Shown in pieces: positions 44,276 to 53,135 of a stretch of 64,000 nt of DNA. This DNA comes from Tsuneonella sp. CC-YZS046 (lineage in GTDB: Bacteria > Pseudomonadota > Alphaproteobacteria > Sphingomonadales > Sphingomonadaceae). The DNA lies in contig NZ_CP141590.1 in NCBI RefSeq assembly GCF_035581365.1, positions 1,736,001 through 1,800,000 of the forward strand, read 5' to 3'. The notes beneath the pieces are model-generated. The model ran no database searches and was not told the origin of the DNA. It was given only the letters and a program-made list of their open reading frames with translations. Numbering within the stretch: position 1 is the first letter of the stretch; every line of letters starts with the position of its first letter. A program made the translations under genes and the position numbers.

Positions 44276-44814
44276 CTGCCCTTCCTTCATAAGTCAGGTT
44301 CGAGCAAAGCTCGAACCGGGGCGCTACTGCCATTGGAAGTGCCGCCTTGACTTCAGCCCGAAGTCAGAAGCCATTCAGCACGGATCGGCCAGGAACATCG
44401 CCCGGAACGGCACGTTCCAGCAAATCCGGCCCGGGCGCCGCGCAGCGGGCGATCCGTCCGGAACCCGAATGTCGAGGGAGAACAGACCTGCGCGCAGTCT
44501 GGGAAATCATCTGGGCACTGACCGGCGGCTTGCTGATGGCCATGGCCACGGTGGGCGGAGCCGTCGCGGCCTTCTGCGCGATGTCGGCCGGAGGCTGCCT
44601 GTGGTGGCGGCAGAGGAAGGGCCGGTCCCGGCCGGAACCCTGAGCCGGGAAACCGCTGCCCCTGACAGAGACACCAAGGCTCGCACCTGCTTTCGCGAAA
44701 TATTTTCCCCGGAAAACCGCGCGGCACGGCGGCGCCAAGGCAAATATGCCTTGTTATGGTCAGGTTTAGCTTGTTAGCCCCGCAGTCCGGCGAATGGCGC
44801 CAATCGGGAGAGAA
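44276..44814. other. Gene-poor region after tRNA-Phe with two further hairpins
   Basis: About 540 bases without a convincing gene. It holds two perfect inverted repeats: GGTTCGAGC-AAA-GCTCGAACC (44297-44317) and TGACTTC-AGCCC-GAAGTCA (44348-44366). A short open frame at 44347-44643 contains a hydrophobic stretch (ALTGGLLMAMATVGGAVAAF) that could be a membrane segment, but start, ribosome site and family are unclear. A small RNA or degraded sequence is possible. Confidence 0.4.
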
Positions 44815-45576
44815 ATGATGTCGGCCTATGATTTGAACGGACGCGTGGCAATCGTCACCGGCGCAGCCAAGGGAATGGGGGAAGCCCATGTCCGGCTCAT
44901 GGCCGAACGCGGCGCGGCCGTAATCATTTCCGATCTCGATCCGAAGGGCGAGGCCGTGGCGGAAGAACTGCGCCAGTCCGGCGCTTCGGCCCGGTTCGTC
45001 AAGCATGACGTAACCGACGAGGAACAATGGGCGAAGCTCGCCGCCGATGCCATCGCGGAGCATGGAAAGATCGACATATTGGTCAATAATGCCGGCCTCG
45101 CCGATCTCCAGCCGGTGAACGAAGCGACGGCGGCAGATTTCCGCCGCATCTTCGACGTGAACGTGATGGGCGTGTTCCTGGGCTGCAAGCATGTGCTGGA
45201 AGGCATGAAGGCGGCGGGCCGCGGCTCCATCATCAACATCGCCTCGGCCGGCGGAATGCAGGCGCTGTTCCCAAATCTCTCCCTCTACACCGCATCCAAG
45301 GGGGCCGTGCGCATGCTGACCAAGGCGGTGGCGGTGGATTATGCGCAATACGCCATCCGCGTGAATGCGGTGAATCCGGGGTTGATCCACACCTCGATGA
45401 ACGAGGAATATCTCAAGGACCCGGCGATGTGGCCGACGATGCTGGGCAACACGCTGTTCGACCGGCCCGGAAAGGCGACGGAAGTGGCGGAAGCGGTGGC
45501 ATTCCTGGCATCGGACGCATCCTCCTACATGACCGGCGCCGATCTCACGGTCGATGGCGGCTGGACCGCCAACTGA
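44815..45576 (+). CDS. Short-chain dehydrogenase/reductase
   Basis: 253 residues, classical SDR: cofactor loop TGAAKGMG near residue 15, Asp of SDLDP suggesting NAD preference, NNAG, catalytic Ser in INIASAGG and YTASK. The C-terminal DLTVDGGW is typical. Close to 3-alpha/20-beta-hydroxysteroid dehydrogenase-like SDRs, but the substrate is not decided by sequence. GGGAG precedes the ATG; the CoA-transferase gene follows after 79 bases. The context suggests oxidation of an alcohol in a catabolic pathway. Confidence 0.9.
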   Translation: MMSAYDLNGRVAIVTGAAKGMGEAHVRLMAERGAAVIISDLDPKGEAVAEELRQSGASARFVKHDVTDEEQWAKLAADAIAEHGKIDILVNNAGLADLQPVNEATAADFRRIFDVNVMGVFLGCKHVLEGMKAAGRGSIINIASAGGMQALFPNLSLYTASKGAVRMLTKAVAVDYAQYAIRVNAVNPGLIHTSMNEEYLKDPAMWPTMLGNTLFDRPGKATEVAEAVAFLASDASSYMTGADLTVDGGWTAN

Positions 45577-45655
45577 GGAATGGTCCGGCAGCACCGCATC
45601 TGCATCGCGAGGATGCCGGATGCAGAAGTTGCCGCGTGATGCCCGGAGGGCGAAT

Positions 45656-46837
45656 ATGAAAACCGAAGGTCCGCTGGCAGGCGTCCGGGTGCTCGAACTC
45701 GGCACCGTCCTGTCCGCCCCGCTGGCGACGATGTTCCTGGGCGATCAGGGCGCGGACATCATCAAGGTCGAGACGCCCGGCGGCGACCAGCTTCGCCAAA
45801 GCGGCAACCGCCGGCAGGGCGTGCGCGGATTGGGAACGATGTTCCTCAACGCCAATCGCAACAAGCGGTCGATCGCGCTCGATCTCAAGGATGCCGACGA
45901 TCTCGCCATTGCCCGCAGGATCGCGGTCCAATGCGATATCGTCGTCCAGAACTTCCGGCCCGGCGTCGCCGACCGGCTCGGCATGGGCTATGAAGATCTC
46001 CGCCGGCTCCGGCCGGACCTCATCTACATCTCGATCAGCGGCCTGGGGGAAACCGGCCCGGAATCACGCCGCCGCGTCTACGATATCGTGGTCCAGGGGA
46101 TAGCGGGCTACGCAGGCGCTCAGGCGGGCGGCCCGGGCGGCGAGCCATCGACCATGCGCACCACGGTGGTGGACAAGACCACCGCGCTGTTCGCCAGCCA
46201 GGCGGCGACCGCGGCCCTGTTCGCCCGCGAACGCACCGGCAAGGGGCAGCATATCCGGATCAGCATGCTGGATGTCGCCCTGTCGTTCATCTGGCCCGAA
46301 AACATGAGCGCGGCCACCCTGATCGGCGAGGACGTGATCGACGGCGGCAATCTGGCGAATGTGCGCTACTGCTATCCGACCGCAGACGGCCATATCCTGG
46401 TCGGCTTCGTGTCCGATGACGAATTTGCCGGGGTCTGCGGCGTGCTGGGTTGCCCGGAACTGGCCGCCGATCCGCGCTTCGACACCATCGGCAAGCGGTT
46501 TGCCAATGCCGCGCAGCTCAACGATCTGGTCGCGCGGCGGCTCTCGCTCCATCCCACCGCGCACTGGCTGCCCTTGCTGGAAGCCGCCGATGCCGTGTTC
46601 GCCCCGGTGAACTGGCCGGACCGGATCACGGAGGACCCGCTGATCCGCGACGGCGGCCTGCTGGAGGAGCATCTGCACCCCGTCGCGGGCGCCTACCGCC
46701 AGCCGATCCATCCCGCGCGCTTCTCGGAAACCCCGGCCAGCCTGCAAAGGCACGCTCCGGAACTGGACGGAAACAGGGAGGAGATACTGGCGGAATTCCA
46801 GATCACGCCCGGCCAGACTCGTTCCGGTTCCGGTTGA
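45656..46837 (+). CDS. CaiB/BaiF family (class III) CoA-transferase
   Basis: 393 residues. It shows GVRVLELGTVLSAPLATMFLGDQGADIIKVE, the class III N-terminal signature, and YDIVVQGIAGYAG with the catalytic-region aspartate. Such enzymes move CoA between carboxylic acids, as in carnitine, bile-acid and succinyl-CoA-dependent degradation. GGAGGG lies about six bases before the ATG at 45656. It follows the SDR gene and precedes, after a convergent gene pair, the KstD-like gene. Confidence 0.9.
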   Translation: MKTEGPLAGVRVLELGTVLSAPLATMFLGDQGADIIKVETPGGDQLRQSGNRRQGVRGLGTMFLNANRNKRSIALDLKDADDLAIARRIAVQCDIVVQNFRPGVADRLGMGYEDLRRLRPDLIYISISGLGETGPESRRRVYDIVVQGIAGYAGAQAGGPGGEPSTMRTTVVDKTTALFASQAATAALFARERTGKGQHIRISMLDVALSFIWPENMSAATLIGEDVIDGGNLANVRYCYPTADGHILVGFVSDDEFAGVCGVLGCPELAADPRFDTIGKRFANAAQLNDLVARRLSLHPTAHWLPLLEAADAVFAPVNWPDRITEDPLIRDGGLLEEHLHPVAGAYRQPIHPARFSETPASLQRHAPELDGNREEILAEFQITPGQTRSGSG

Positions 46838-46850
46838 AGCGGAACGAGTC
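46816..46850. terminator. Inverted repeat between convergent CoA-transferase and Rnk-like genes
   Basis: Perfect 11-bp arms GACTCGTTCCG (46816-46826) and CGGAACGAGTC (46840-46850) with a 13-base loop, overlapping the CoA-transferase stop. There is no T run on either side, so bidirectional termination is only likely from position between convergent genes. Confidence 0.45.
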
Positions 46851-46857
46851 AGGAAAT

Positions 46858-47280
46858 TCATTCGTTTTCCGCGATTTCCGAGCCTTGCTGGACCCGGTCG
46901 ATCCTCAACACCCGCTCATGGCCGCTGCGGTCCGGCCAGATGATCGATTGCCCCTGGCGCAGCCCGATCAGGCCCGCACCTATCGGCGTCAGGATTGATA
47001 TGCAATTCGCCGCGATGTCCGCATCCTTCGGATAGACCAGCTGGACCGTCCGCTTCGCGCCGCTCGCCTCGTCGCTGAATTCGACGGTGGAGTGCATCGT
47101 CACCACATCCGCGCCGATCTTCTGGGCGCTGCATATCCGGGCGCGGGCAATCTCGTCGAGCAGCATCCCGCTCACTTCCGGCAAGCGGTCTTCGACCCCC
47201 ATCGCAAGGTTGGTCAAGGCATCCGCTTCCGTGTCGATCATATCGATCGGGGGCCGCCGGCGGGCGGTATTTCTGGTCAT
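46858..47280 (-). CDS. rnk: GreA/Rnk-type RNA polymerase-binding protein
   Basis: About 140 residues from the ATG at 47280 (MTRNTARRRPP), with GGAAAG upstream. It has an N-terminal helical hairpin shorter than GreA and the C-terminal FKBP-like domain (STVEFSDEASGAKRTVQLVYPKDAD, LTPIGAGLIGLRQGQSI). This is the Rnk-like / nucleoside-diphosphate-kinase-regulator form, which binds RNA polymerase without transcript-cleavage activity. Convergent with the CoA-transferase. Confidence 0.85.
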   Translation of the reverse strand: MTRNTARRRPPIDMIDTEADALTNLAMGVEDRLPEVSGMLLDEIARARICSAQKIGADVVTMHSTVEFSDEASGAKRTVQLVYPKDADIAANCISILTPIGAGLIGLRQGQSIIWPDRSGHERVLRIDRVQQGSEIAENE

Positions 47281-47504
47281 GATAAGGCTTTCCGGTTGGC
47301 AGGGGGCACGGCCCAATCGCCGTGATGCAGTCGAGCGAGAGTTCACCCCGGGCTCGGGGCGTGACGCACCGGAACCCGGGGCTATTTGCCCGCGAGCAGT
47401 TGGCCTCCGTGATATCGGAACCGGGAAGGAAGAAGAATATATCCAGCCATCGGCCCGAAGCTGTCACCGAAGCAGGGCCAAGTCAATCGCCGTCCATCCG
47501 GCCC

Positions 47505-47906
47505 TCAGCGCGCGCTGTCCTCGATCGCCTCCATGTCCTCGTCCGAAAGGCCGAAATGATGCCCCACTTCATGCACGACGACATGGGTGATAAGCTCTTC
47601 CAGATCTACTCCGGTTTCCGCGCATTCATCCAGCAGAGCCGCGCGGAAAAGCGTGATGACCGGCGGAAACTCGCCCGATTCCCAGATCGACTGGTCACCC
47701 ACGGGCCGGCCCTGGTAAACCCCGCTCAGTTCCAGCGGATCGTCGATGCCGAGTTCGGCCAGCGTTTCCTCATCCGCAAATTCCTCCACGCGAAAAAGCG
47801 CGCCTTTCAAATATGCGCGGAATATTTCGGGCAGCCTTTCGACCGCGCGCAGCGCCAGCCGCTCCATCGCCGCGATGTCGGGCATGTCAGGCAAGGTTTC
47901 GTCCAT
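47505..47906 (-). CDS. Zincin-like metallopeptidase family protein
   Basis: 133 residues with the zinc motif HEVGHHFGLSDEDM near the C-terminus and the upstream LYQGRP-like VYQGRPVG. It belongs to the short PF06262-type zincin-like family, found in many bacteria, with no proven substrate. It sits on the minus strand behind a 224-base gap from the Rnk-like gene, and divergent from the KstD-like gene. Confidence 0.88.
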   Translation of the reverse strand: MDETLPDMPDIAAMERLALRAVERLPEIFRAYLKGALFRVEEFADEETLAELGIDDPLELSGVYQGRPVGDQSIWESGEFPPVITLFRAALLDECAETGVDLEELITHVVVHEVGHHFGLSDEDMEAIEDSAR

Positions 47907-48102
47907 GGCTGGTTAGGGTCGGGACCTATACTTCAAAACCCGGGGCATTGCACCTCTATCCGGGCCATCCGGATCGATCGAAAACTGTCCATCTGGACAA
48001 TTGCCGGAAGTCTGACCTATCCACGCAAGGCAAGGTGGGGCCGGAAGCGCCGCCCGGCGGGATAGCGCGCCAGGCAGGCCGCGATGGACGAGATGGGAGA
48101 GC

Positions 48103-49773
48103 ATGATGGAAGTCGATGTCGTCGTGATAGGTTCTGGCGCGGCCGGTTTGACCACGGCCGTGGTGGCCGCGAATGAGGGCCTGAAAGTCCTCGTGGTGGA
48201 AAAGGGCGAGCTGTTCGGCGGTACGACCGCCATTTCGCTGGGGGCGCCGTGGATCATCGCCAACCCCCGACAGAAGGAGATGGGCCTCGAAGACGACGCG
48301 GCGGCCGGCGAAACCTATCTGCGCAGCGTCCTCGGCAATCTCTACGATCCGGCGAAGGTCGAGGCCTATATCGCGTCCGGCGCCGAGATGGTCGAATATA
48401 TGGAAAGCAGGACGCATGTCCGCTGGAAAGGCGTGCCGATGCCGGACTACCTGTCGGAGCACGAAGGCTTTCGCTACGGCAGGACCATGCTGGTGGAAGC
48501 GTTCGACGGCAGTGTCCTCGGAGAATACCTGCCGCAGATGCGCGTTCCGCTGCCCGGCTTCGTCGCCTTCGGCAGCATGCAGATCGACATCCTCGAAATC
48601 GACCGCTTCAAGCAAACTCTCAAGGGGCTGGACAATTTCCTGTTCGCCGCCGGCCGGGTGCTCCGCTACGGCCTTGATGTGCTGCGCTATGGCCGCGGCT
48701 CCTATCTCGCCAATGGCAATGCGCTGGTCGGCCGGCTGCTGCGATCCGCGCTGGATGCGAAGGTCGAGCTGTGGCGCAGCGCGCCGGCTGTCGGCCTGCT
48801 CACCGAAGATGGCGCGGTCACCGGGGTGACGGTGGAGCGTGATCGCCAAAGGGTGACGGTGAAGGCGCGGCGCGGCGTGGTGCTGGCCAGCGGCGGCTTC
48901 GGGGCGAACGAGGAACTGCGCGGGAAATTCATACCCAGCGCAGATGTGCATGTGTCCGTCCAGCCCGAGGAAAATGCGGGCGACGGCATCCGCCTGGGAC
49001 AGGAAGCCGGCGGCGCACTGGGTGAGGTCAACCCCCAGAACGGCGTGTGGGCGCCTGTCTCCGTCTTCCGCCGCAAGGACGGGCGCCTGCTGAAATATCC
49101 GCATTTCGGGCCGGACCGGGGCAAGCCCGGCTCGATCATCGTGGACGAAAGCGGCAAGCGCTTCGCCAATGAGGCGGCGACCTATCAGGATTTCGTCAAT
49201 GTCATGCATGAGCGCGGCATCAAGCGCGCCTTCTTCATCGGCAACCGTCAATTCCTGCGCAGCTACGGCATGGGGCTGGCCCTTGCCGCGCCCTATCCGC
49301 TCCGCGATCTGGTGTCGCAGGGCTATCTGGTCGAAGCGGCGACGCTGGGCGAGCTGGCCGGGAAGATCGGCGTGCCTGCGGCGGCGCTCGAGGAAACCGT
49401 CGCGCAGTTCAATGTCCATGCCGCCAAGGGGGAAGACCCGCAATTCCATCGCGGCGCCAGCGCCTACGACCCGTCGCAGGGGGATTTCACGCATGAGCCG
49501 AACCCCAATCTCGCGCCGGTGGGCGAAGGGCCGTATTACGCGATCACTCTGTATCCTGGGGATGTGAGCACTGTCCTCGGCATGAAGACGGATGCCGACG
49601 CGCGCGTGCTGGACGCGGGCGGAAACCCCATCCCGGGCCTCTATGCGGTCGGCCTCGATCAGAACACTGTGTTCCGGGGGGTCTATCCCGGTGGCGGCTC
49701 CGGCATCGGCCCCGGCATGACCTTCGGTTACAGGGCGGCGCGTCACCTCGCGGGGACCGACCGCTCCGCATAA
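48103..49773 (+). CDS. KstD-like FAD-dependent dehydrogenase
   Basis: 556 residues of the fumarate-reductase/3-ketosteroid-dehydrogenase flavoprotein group. The FAD site VVVIGSGAAGLTTAVVAA is at the N-terminus; GGTTAISLGAPW, VLASGGFGANEEL and the C-terminal GPYYAITLYPGDVSTVLGM and PGGGSGIGPGMTFGYRAA match ketosteroid 1-dehydrogenases. In KstD the GPxYA tyrosine is catalytic and a GTxGG follows PGD; here it reads STVLG, so the substrate may be a related ring ketone. It stands alone, divergent from the zincin gene. Confidence 0.85.
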   Translation: MMEVDVVVIGSGAAGLTTAVVAANEGLKVLVVEKGELFGGTTAISLGAPWIIANPRQKEMGLEDDAAAGETYLRSVLGNLYDPAKVEAYIASGAEMVEYMESRTHVRWKGVPMPDYLSEHEGFRYGRTMLVEAFDGSVLGEYLPQMRVPLPGFVAFGSMQIDILEIDRFKQTLKGLDNFLFAAGRVLRYGLDVLRYGRGSYLANGNALVGRLLRSALDAKVELWRSAPAVGLLTEDGAVTGVTVERDRQRVTVKARRGVVLASGGFGANEELRGKFIPSADVHVSVQPEENAGDGIRLGQEAGGALGEVNPQNGVWAPVSVFRRKDGRLLKYPHFGPDRGKPGSIIVDESGKRFANEAATYQDFVNVMHERGIKRAFFIGNRQFLRSYGMGLALAAPYPLRDLVSQGYLVEAATLGELAGKIGVPAAALEETVAQFNVHAAKGEDPQFHRGASAYDPSQGDFTHEPNPNLAPVGEGPYYAITLYPGDVSTVLGMKTDADARVLDAGGNPIPGLYAVGLDQNTVFRGVYPGGGSGIGPGMTFGYRAARHLAGTDRSA

Positions 49774-49931
49774 GGCGGCGATGAACTGCAATCGCGTTCA
49801 CCCCTCGCCCTGTGCAGACCAAATGCTCAGGGCGAGGGGGCTGACGTTGCCCCGGCTGCATGCTTCGCGGCCCGCTCGCTTCCCTCGCCAAACCATTGAT
49901 CCATCCCGATTAAACCCCTGATTCCAATCAT

Positions 49932-49985
49932 TTTTTATTGCAATAAAAATCCATCCCTGTTGCCGAAAAGTCACCCTTTCGGCAA
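49932..49985. promoter_or_regulatory. Two palindromes upstream of the TonB receptor
   Basis: The 334-base gap 49774-50107 contains an 18-bp perfect palindrome TTTTTATTG-CAATAAAAA (49932-49949) and a 9-bp stem TTGCCGAAA / TTTCGGCAA (49960-49968, 49977-49985; loop eight). The first looks like an operator; the second may be the terminator of the KstD-like gene or an operator. The rest of the gap is AT-rich promoter DNA. Confidence 0.5.
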
Positions 49986-50011
49986 AGCTGTGCATGTCTA
50001 TTTTTTTGGGC

Positions 50012-50041
50012 TTGAACCGCGCCGCTTGCCTAAACTATTAA
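50012..50041 (+). promoter_or_regulatory. Candidate sigma-70 promoter of the TonB receptor
   Basis: TTGAAC (50012-50017) and TATTAA (50036-50041) are 18 bases apart, about 67 bases before the receptor start. It is a fair match to the housekeeping consensus in an otherwise GC-rich genome. Confidence 0.45.
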
Positions 50042-50107
50042 ATTGGTAAAATTTGAATCAATTCCAACAAGCCGGGTTCGCCCGGCTCGCTTTCAGGAGA
50101 GGGAACC

Positions 50108-52612
50108 ATGAGGCACTTCAAGACTCTTGCTCTATATGCAGGCTGCGCAACCACCGCCCTGCTGGGTTCGGCCCTGCCCGCCTTCGCGCAGGACAGCGAT
50201 ACGCAGCGCGGCGCCGGCGAGATCGTCGTCACCGCCACCAAGCGCGAGCAGAGCCTGAACGACGTCGGCATCAGCGTCGCCGCCATCAGCGGCGCCCAGC
50301 TCCAAGCACAGCGTGTCGCCGATGTGTCGGACCTCGCCAAGATCACACCCGGCCTGACCTTCGCTCCCACGCCGAACGCCACTCCGGTCTACACCCTGCG
50401 CGGCGTCGGCTTCTACGATTCCTCGCTGGCTTCCTATCCGGACGTCAGCCTCTATCTCGATCAGGTGCCGCTGTCGCTTCCGGTCATGTCGTCCAAGACC
50501 GCTTTCGACCTTGAGCGCGTCGAAGTCCTGAAAGGCCCGCAAGGCACGCTGTTCGGCAACAACGCCACCGGCGGCGCCATCAACTTCGTGGCCGCGAAGC
50601 CGACCAACGATTTCGAAGCCGGCGCGAGTTTCAGCTATGGCCGCTTCAACACCATCGAGACTGATGGCTTCATCAGCGGCCCCATCACCGAAGGCGTCAA
50701 GGCTCGCCTTGCGGTGCGCGCGGAGAATGGCGACGGCTGGCAGAAGAGCTATACCCGCGACGACAGCAACGGGAAGCGCGACAATATCGCCGGCCGCCTG
50801 CTGATCGATATCGAGCCGACCAGCGACCTGAAGATCTCGCTCAATGTGAACGGCTGGCGCGATCAGGACGATCCGCAGGCGCCGCAGCGGATTGCCTATA
50901 CCCCCCAGAACGACGTGTCCGGCGCGCCGGTTTCCAACGTGTTCACACCCAGCCCCGGCGGCCCGGTTCCCTTCGCGCAGGCAAGCTACCCGAATGCCCC
51001 CCGCAACGCGCGGGCGGCGGACTGGACGCCTGAATACGCGCCGGAGCAGGACAACAAGTTCTGGCAGGCTTCCGGCCGGATCGACTATGATTTCGGCGGG
51101 ATCACCCTCACCTCGCTGACCGGCTATTCCGAACTGGATTTCCAGAACACCACGGAAGGCGGCGGCACCGCGCTGGTCGATCTCGACCTGCGCGACGATT
51201 CCGGCAAGATCAAGAGCTTCACCCAGGAAGTGCGCCTGAGCAACGACGCATCCAACCGGCTGCGCTTCACCATCGGCGCGAACTACGAAAAGACCAGCGT
51301 CTATGAGAAGACCTATTTGGCCTATCGGGACACCAGCTCGACCTATGTGAACGGGATCACGGTCAGCAGCTATTGGTCCGATCAGGACATGAAGAACTAC
51401 GCGGCGTTCGGTAATCTGGAATTCGACGTCACCGATCAGATCACGCTGAAGGGCGGCATTCGCCAGACCAAGGCAAAGCGCAAGGCGCACTCCTTCAACG
51501 GCGACATGCCGGAATATCCGATCACCCCGCAGGACGTTACTTTCGTCGGCACCCCGGGCGTGACGCTGACCAACTTCTTCAATGCGCTGTATGGCGTAAT
51601 CGGCCCGATCTATGGCGGGCCCAGCTATGCCATTCCGACGATTACATCAGGCGGCTCGATCATTCTCGACACGCGCGGCGTCAATCTGGCCGATCCCAGC
51701 CAGAGCACTCCGGTCGATCCGTCGACCTTCCTGACGGCCGCTCCTGTCGACGTGTCCCTCAACGAAAACAGCACTTCGTGGATGCTCGGCGCGGACTTCA
51801 AGCCGAACGACGACCTGCTGCTCTACGTGAACGTTTCCAAGGGCTACAAGGCCGGCAGCGCTCCCCACGTTTCAGGTTCCATCTTCGATGCCTATTCCAC
51901 GGTGAAGCAGGAATCGATCCTCGCCTACGAAGCGGGCTTCAAGGCCGACCTCGCCGATCGCAAGATAAGCCTGACCGGCGCCGGGTTCTATTACGACTAC
52001 AAGAACAAGCAGACCCGCGCCAAGTTCGTCGACCCCATCTTCGGCGCGCTCGACAGGCTGCTGAACGTTCCCAAGTCGAAGATCTGGGGTGCGGAACTGC
52101 AGCTTGACGCACGGCCGGTTCCAGGCCTCACCCTGTCGGCTTCCGCGACCTATCTCAACGCCAAGGTGAAGAAATACGAGGGCGCGATCGGCATCGAATC
52201 CATCGAAGGCTTGCTGTTCCCGGTCAATGCATCCTTCAAGAACGTTCGCCTGCCCTATGCGCCGAAGCTGCAGTATTCGGCCCGCGCCGATTACGAGTTC
52301 GATCTCAATTCGAACCTCGTCGGCCTGCTCGGCGTCGGCGTGAACGGCCAGACCAAGAGCTATTCGGCCCTGGTCGTGCAAGGATCGGACCTGTTTGGCG
52401 CCCCCTCTGATCTCTACGACATCAATGCCCGCACCCTGGTGAATGCCAATATCGGCGTGGGTTCGTCGGATGGGAAATGGCGCGTCACCGTGTGGGGCGA
52501 GAACATCTTCAATAAATATTACTGGGTCAACGCGACCCAGGCCTACGACACCTTTGTGCGCTATACCGGCCGCCCGGCCGAATATGGCGTGACCGTTGGC
52601 CTGAAATTCTGA
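50108..52612 (+). CDS. TonB-dependent outer membrane receptor
   Basis: 834 residues. A signal peptide (LALYAGCATTALLGSALPAFA) is followed by a short TonB box-like EIVVTATKREQSLNDVG, the plug (PGLTFAPTPNATPVYTLRGVG, ERVEVLKGPQGTLFGNNATGGAINFV) and a 22-strand barrel ending TVGLKF. It belongs to the sphingomonad receptor group of iron-siderophore-like sequence that also serves uptake of aromatic or steroid compounds. AGGAGAGGGAACC precedes the ATG. Its position beside catabolic genes suggests uptake of their substrate. Confidence 0.93.
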   Translation: MRHFKTLALYAGCATTALLGSALPAFAQDSDTQRGAGEIVVTATKREQSLNDVGISVAAISGAQLQAQRVADVSDLAKITPGLTFAPTPNATPVYTLRGVGFYDSSLASYPDVSLYLDQVPLSLPVMSSKTAFDLERVEVLKGPQGTLFGNNATGGAINFVAAKPTNDFEAGASFSYGRFNTIETDGFISGPITEGVKARLAVRAENGDGWQKSYTRDDSNGKRDNIAGRLLIDIEPTSDLKISLNVNGWRDQDDPQAPQRIAYTPQNDVSGAPVSNVFTPSPGGPVPFAQASYPNAPRNARAADWTPEYAPEQDNKFWQASGRIDYDFGGITLTSLTGYSELDFQNTTEGGGTALVDLDLRDDSGKIKSFTQEVRLSNDASNRLRFTIGANYEKTSVYEKTYLAYRDTSSTYVNGITVSSYWSDQDMKNYAAFGNLEFDVTDQITLKGGIRQTKAKRKAHSFNGDMPEYPITPQDVTFVGTPGVTLTNFFNALYGVIGPIYGGPSYAIPTITSGGSIILDTRGVNLADPSQSTPVDPSTFLTAAPVDVSLNENSTSWMLGADFKPNDDLLLYVNVSKGYKAGSAPHVSGSIFDAYSTVKQESILAYEAGFKADLADRKISLTGAGFYYDYKNKQTRAKFVDPIFGALDRLLNVPKSKIWGAELQLDARPVPGLTLSASATYLNAKVKKYEGAIGIESIEGLLFPVNASFKNVRLPYAPKLQYSARADYEFDLNSNLVGLLGVGVNGQTKSYSALVVQGSDLFGAPSDLYDINARTLVNANIGVGSSDGKWRVTVWGENIFNKYYWVNATQAYDTFVRYTGRPAEYGVTVGLKF

Positions 52613-52624
52613 TCCAAGCTGACA

Positions 52625-52657
52625 CATGCCGGGCGCCCCTGCGGGACGCCCGGCATG
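52625..52657 (+). terminator. Strong hairpin after the TonB receptor
   Basis: CATGCCGGGCG (52625-52635) pairs perfectly with CGCCCGGCATG (52647-52657) around an 11-base loop, 12 bases after the stop. No clear T run follows, but position and stability fit a terminator. Confidence 0.6.
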
Positions 52658-52734
52658 CAATCTACCCTATGCTGGCGGGGTTGAACCGAATCCCCCGTTT
52701 GCATGGAATGGCAATGGGGAAACCTGAGCCAAGC

Positions 52735-52763
52735 GTAATGTCGCTTTACCGTTGCGACATTAC
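52735..52763. promoter_or_regulatory. 10-bp inverted repeat upstream of higBA
   Basis: GTAATGTCGC (52735-52744) and GCGACATTAC (52754-52763) are a perfect inverted repeat with a nine-base spacer, about 90 bases before the toxin gene. It is a good candidate binding site for the HigA-type antitoxin. Confidence 0.55.
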
Positions 52764-52793
52764 TCTACTCCATCGGCCGGAAGCGAATTCGAC

Positions 52794-52835
52794 TGTCAAG
52801 TGTCGCTTGACACGCGACGAGATGCCGCCCATAAG
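52794..52835 (+). promoter_or_regulatory. higBA promoter with overlapping operator
   Basis: TTGACA (52807-52812) is 17 bases from CATAAG (52830-52835), a sigma-70-like promoter 18 bases before the toxin start. The -35 box is the right arm of a perfect TGTCAAG-tgtcg-CTTGACA palindrome (52794-52812), so repressor binding here would block transcription. Confidence 0.6.
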
Positions 52836-52853
52836 TCGCCTGCAACCTGACTC

Positions 52854-53135
52854 ATGGAAATCGAGAGCATCACTCACAAAGCACTTCGCAAGTTGGTTGA
52901 AACCGGCAACATAAAGGGCGTGATTGAACCTCGCCGGGTTCGCAACATGATCCAGTTCATTGTCGATGCTGGCAGCTTCGATGAGCTTGCCACTCCTCCG
53001 AACTTCGGGTTCCATGCTCTCAAGGAAAAACGCGTCGGCACTTTCGCAATGATCGTCACCAAGAACTGGCGGATGACATTCGCCAAGGTCGATGAGCAAA
53101 CCATCGCCAACCTCGATCTGGGGGACTACCATTGA
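52854..53135 (+). CDS. higB: HigB-type mRNA interferase toxin
   Basis: 93 residues of the RelE/HigB fold: a helical N-terminus (ITHKALRKLVETGNIKGV), then FGFHALKEKRVGTFAMIVTKNWRMTFAKV, the basic strand region seen in host-inhibition toxins. They cleave mRNA on the ribosome. The order toxin-then-antitoxin and the stop/start overlap with the HTH gene are typical of higBA. Base composition is lower in GC than the neighbours, suggesting transfer. Confidence 0.85.
   Translation: MEIESITHKALRKLVETGNIKGVIEPRRVRNMIQFIVDAGSFDELATPPNFGFHALKEKRVGTFAMIVTKNWRMTFAKVDEQTIANLDLGDYH

Noticed and set aside
44347-44643. A 98-codon open frame after tRNA-Phe with one hydrophobic stretch
   Set aside because: No clear ribosome site and a low-complexity N-terminus; left as part of the intergenic entry.
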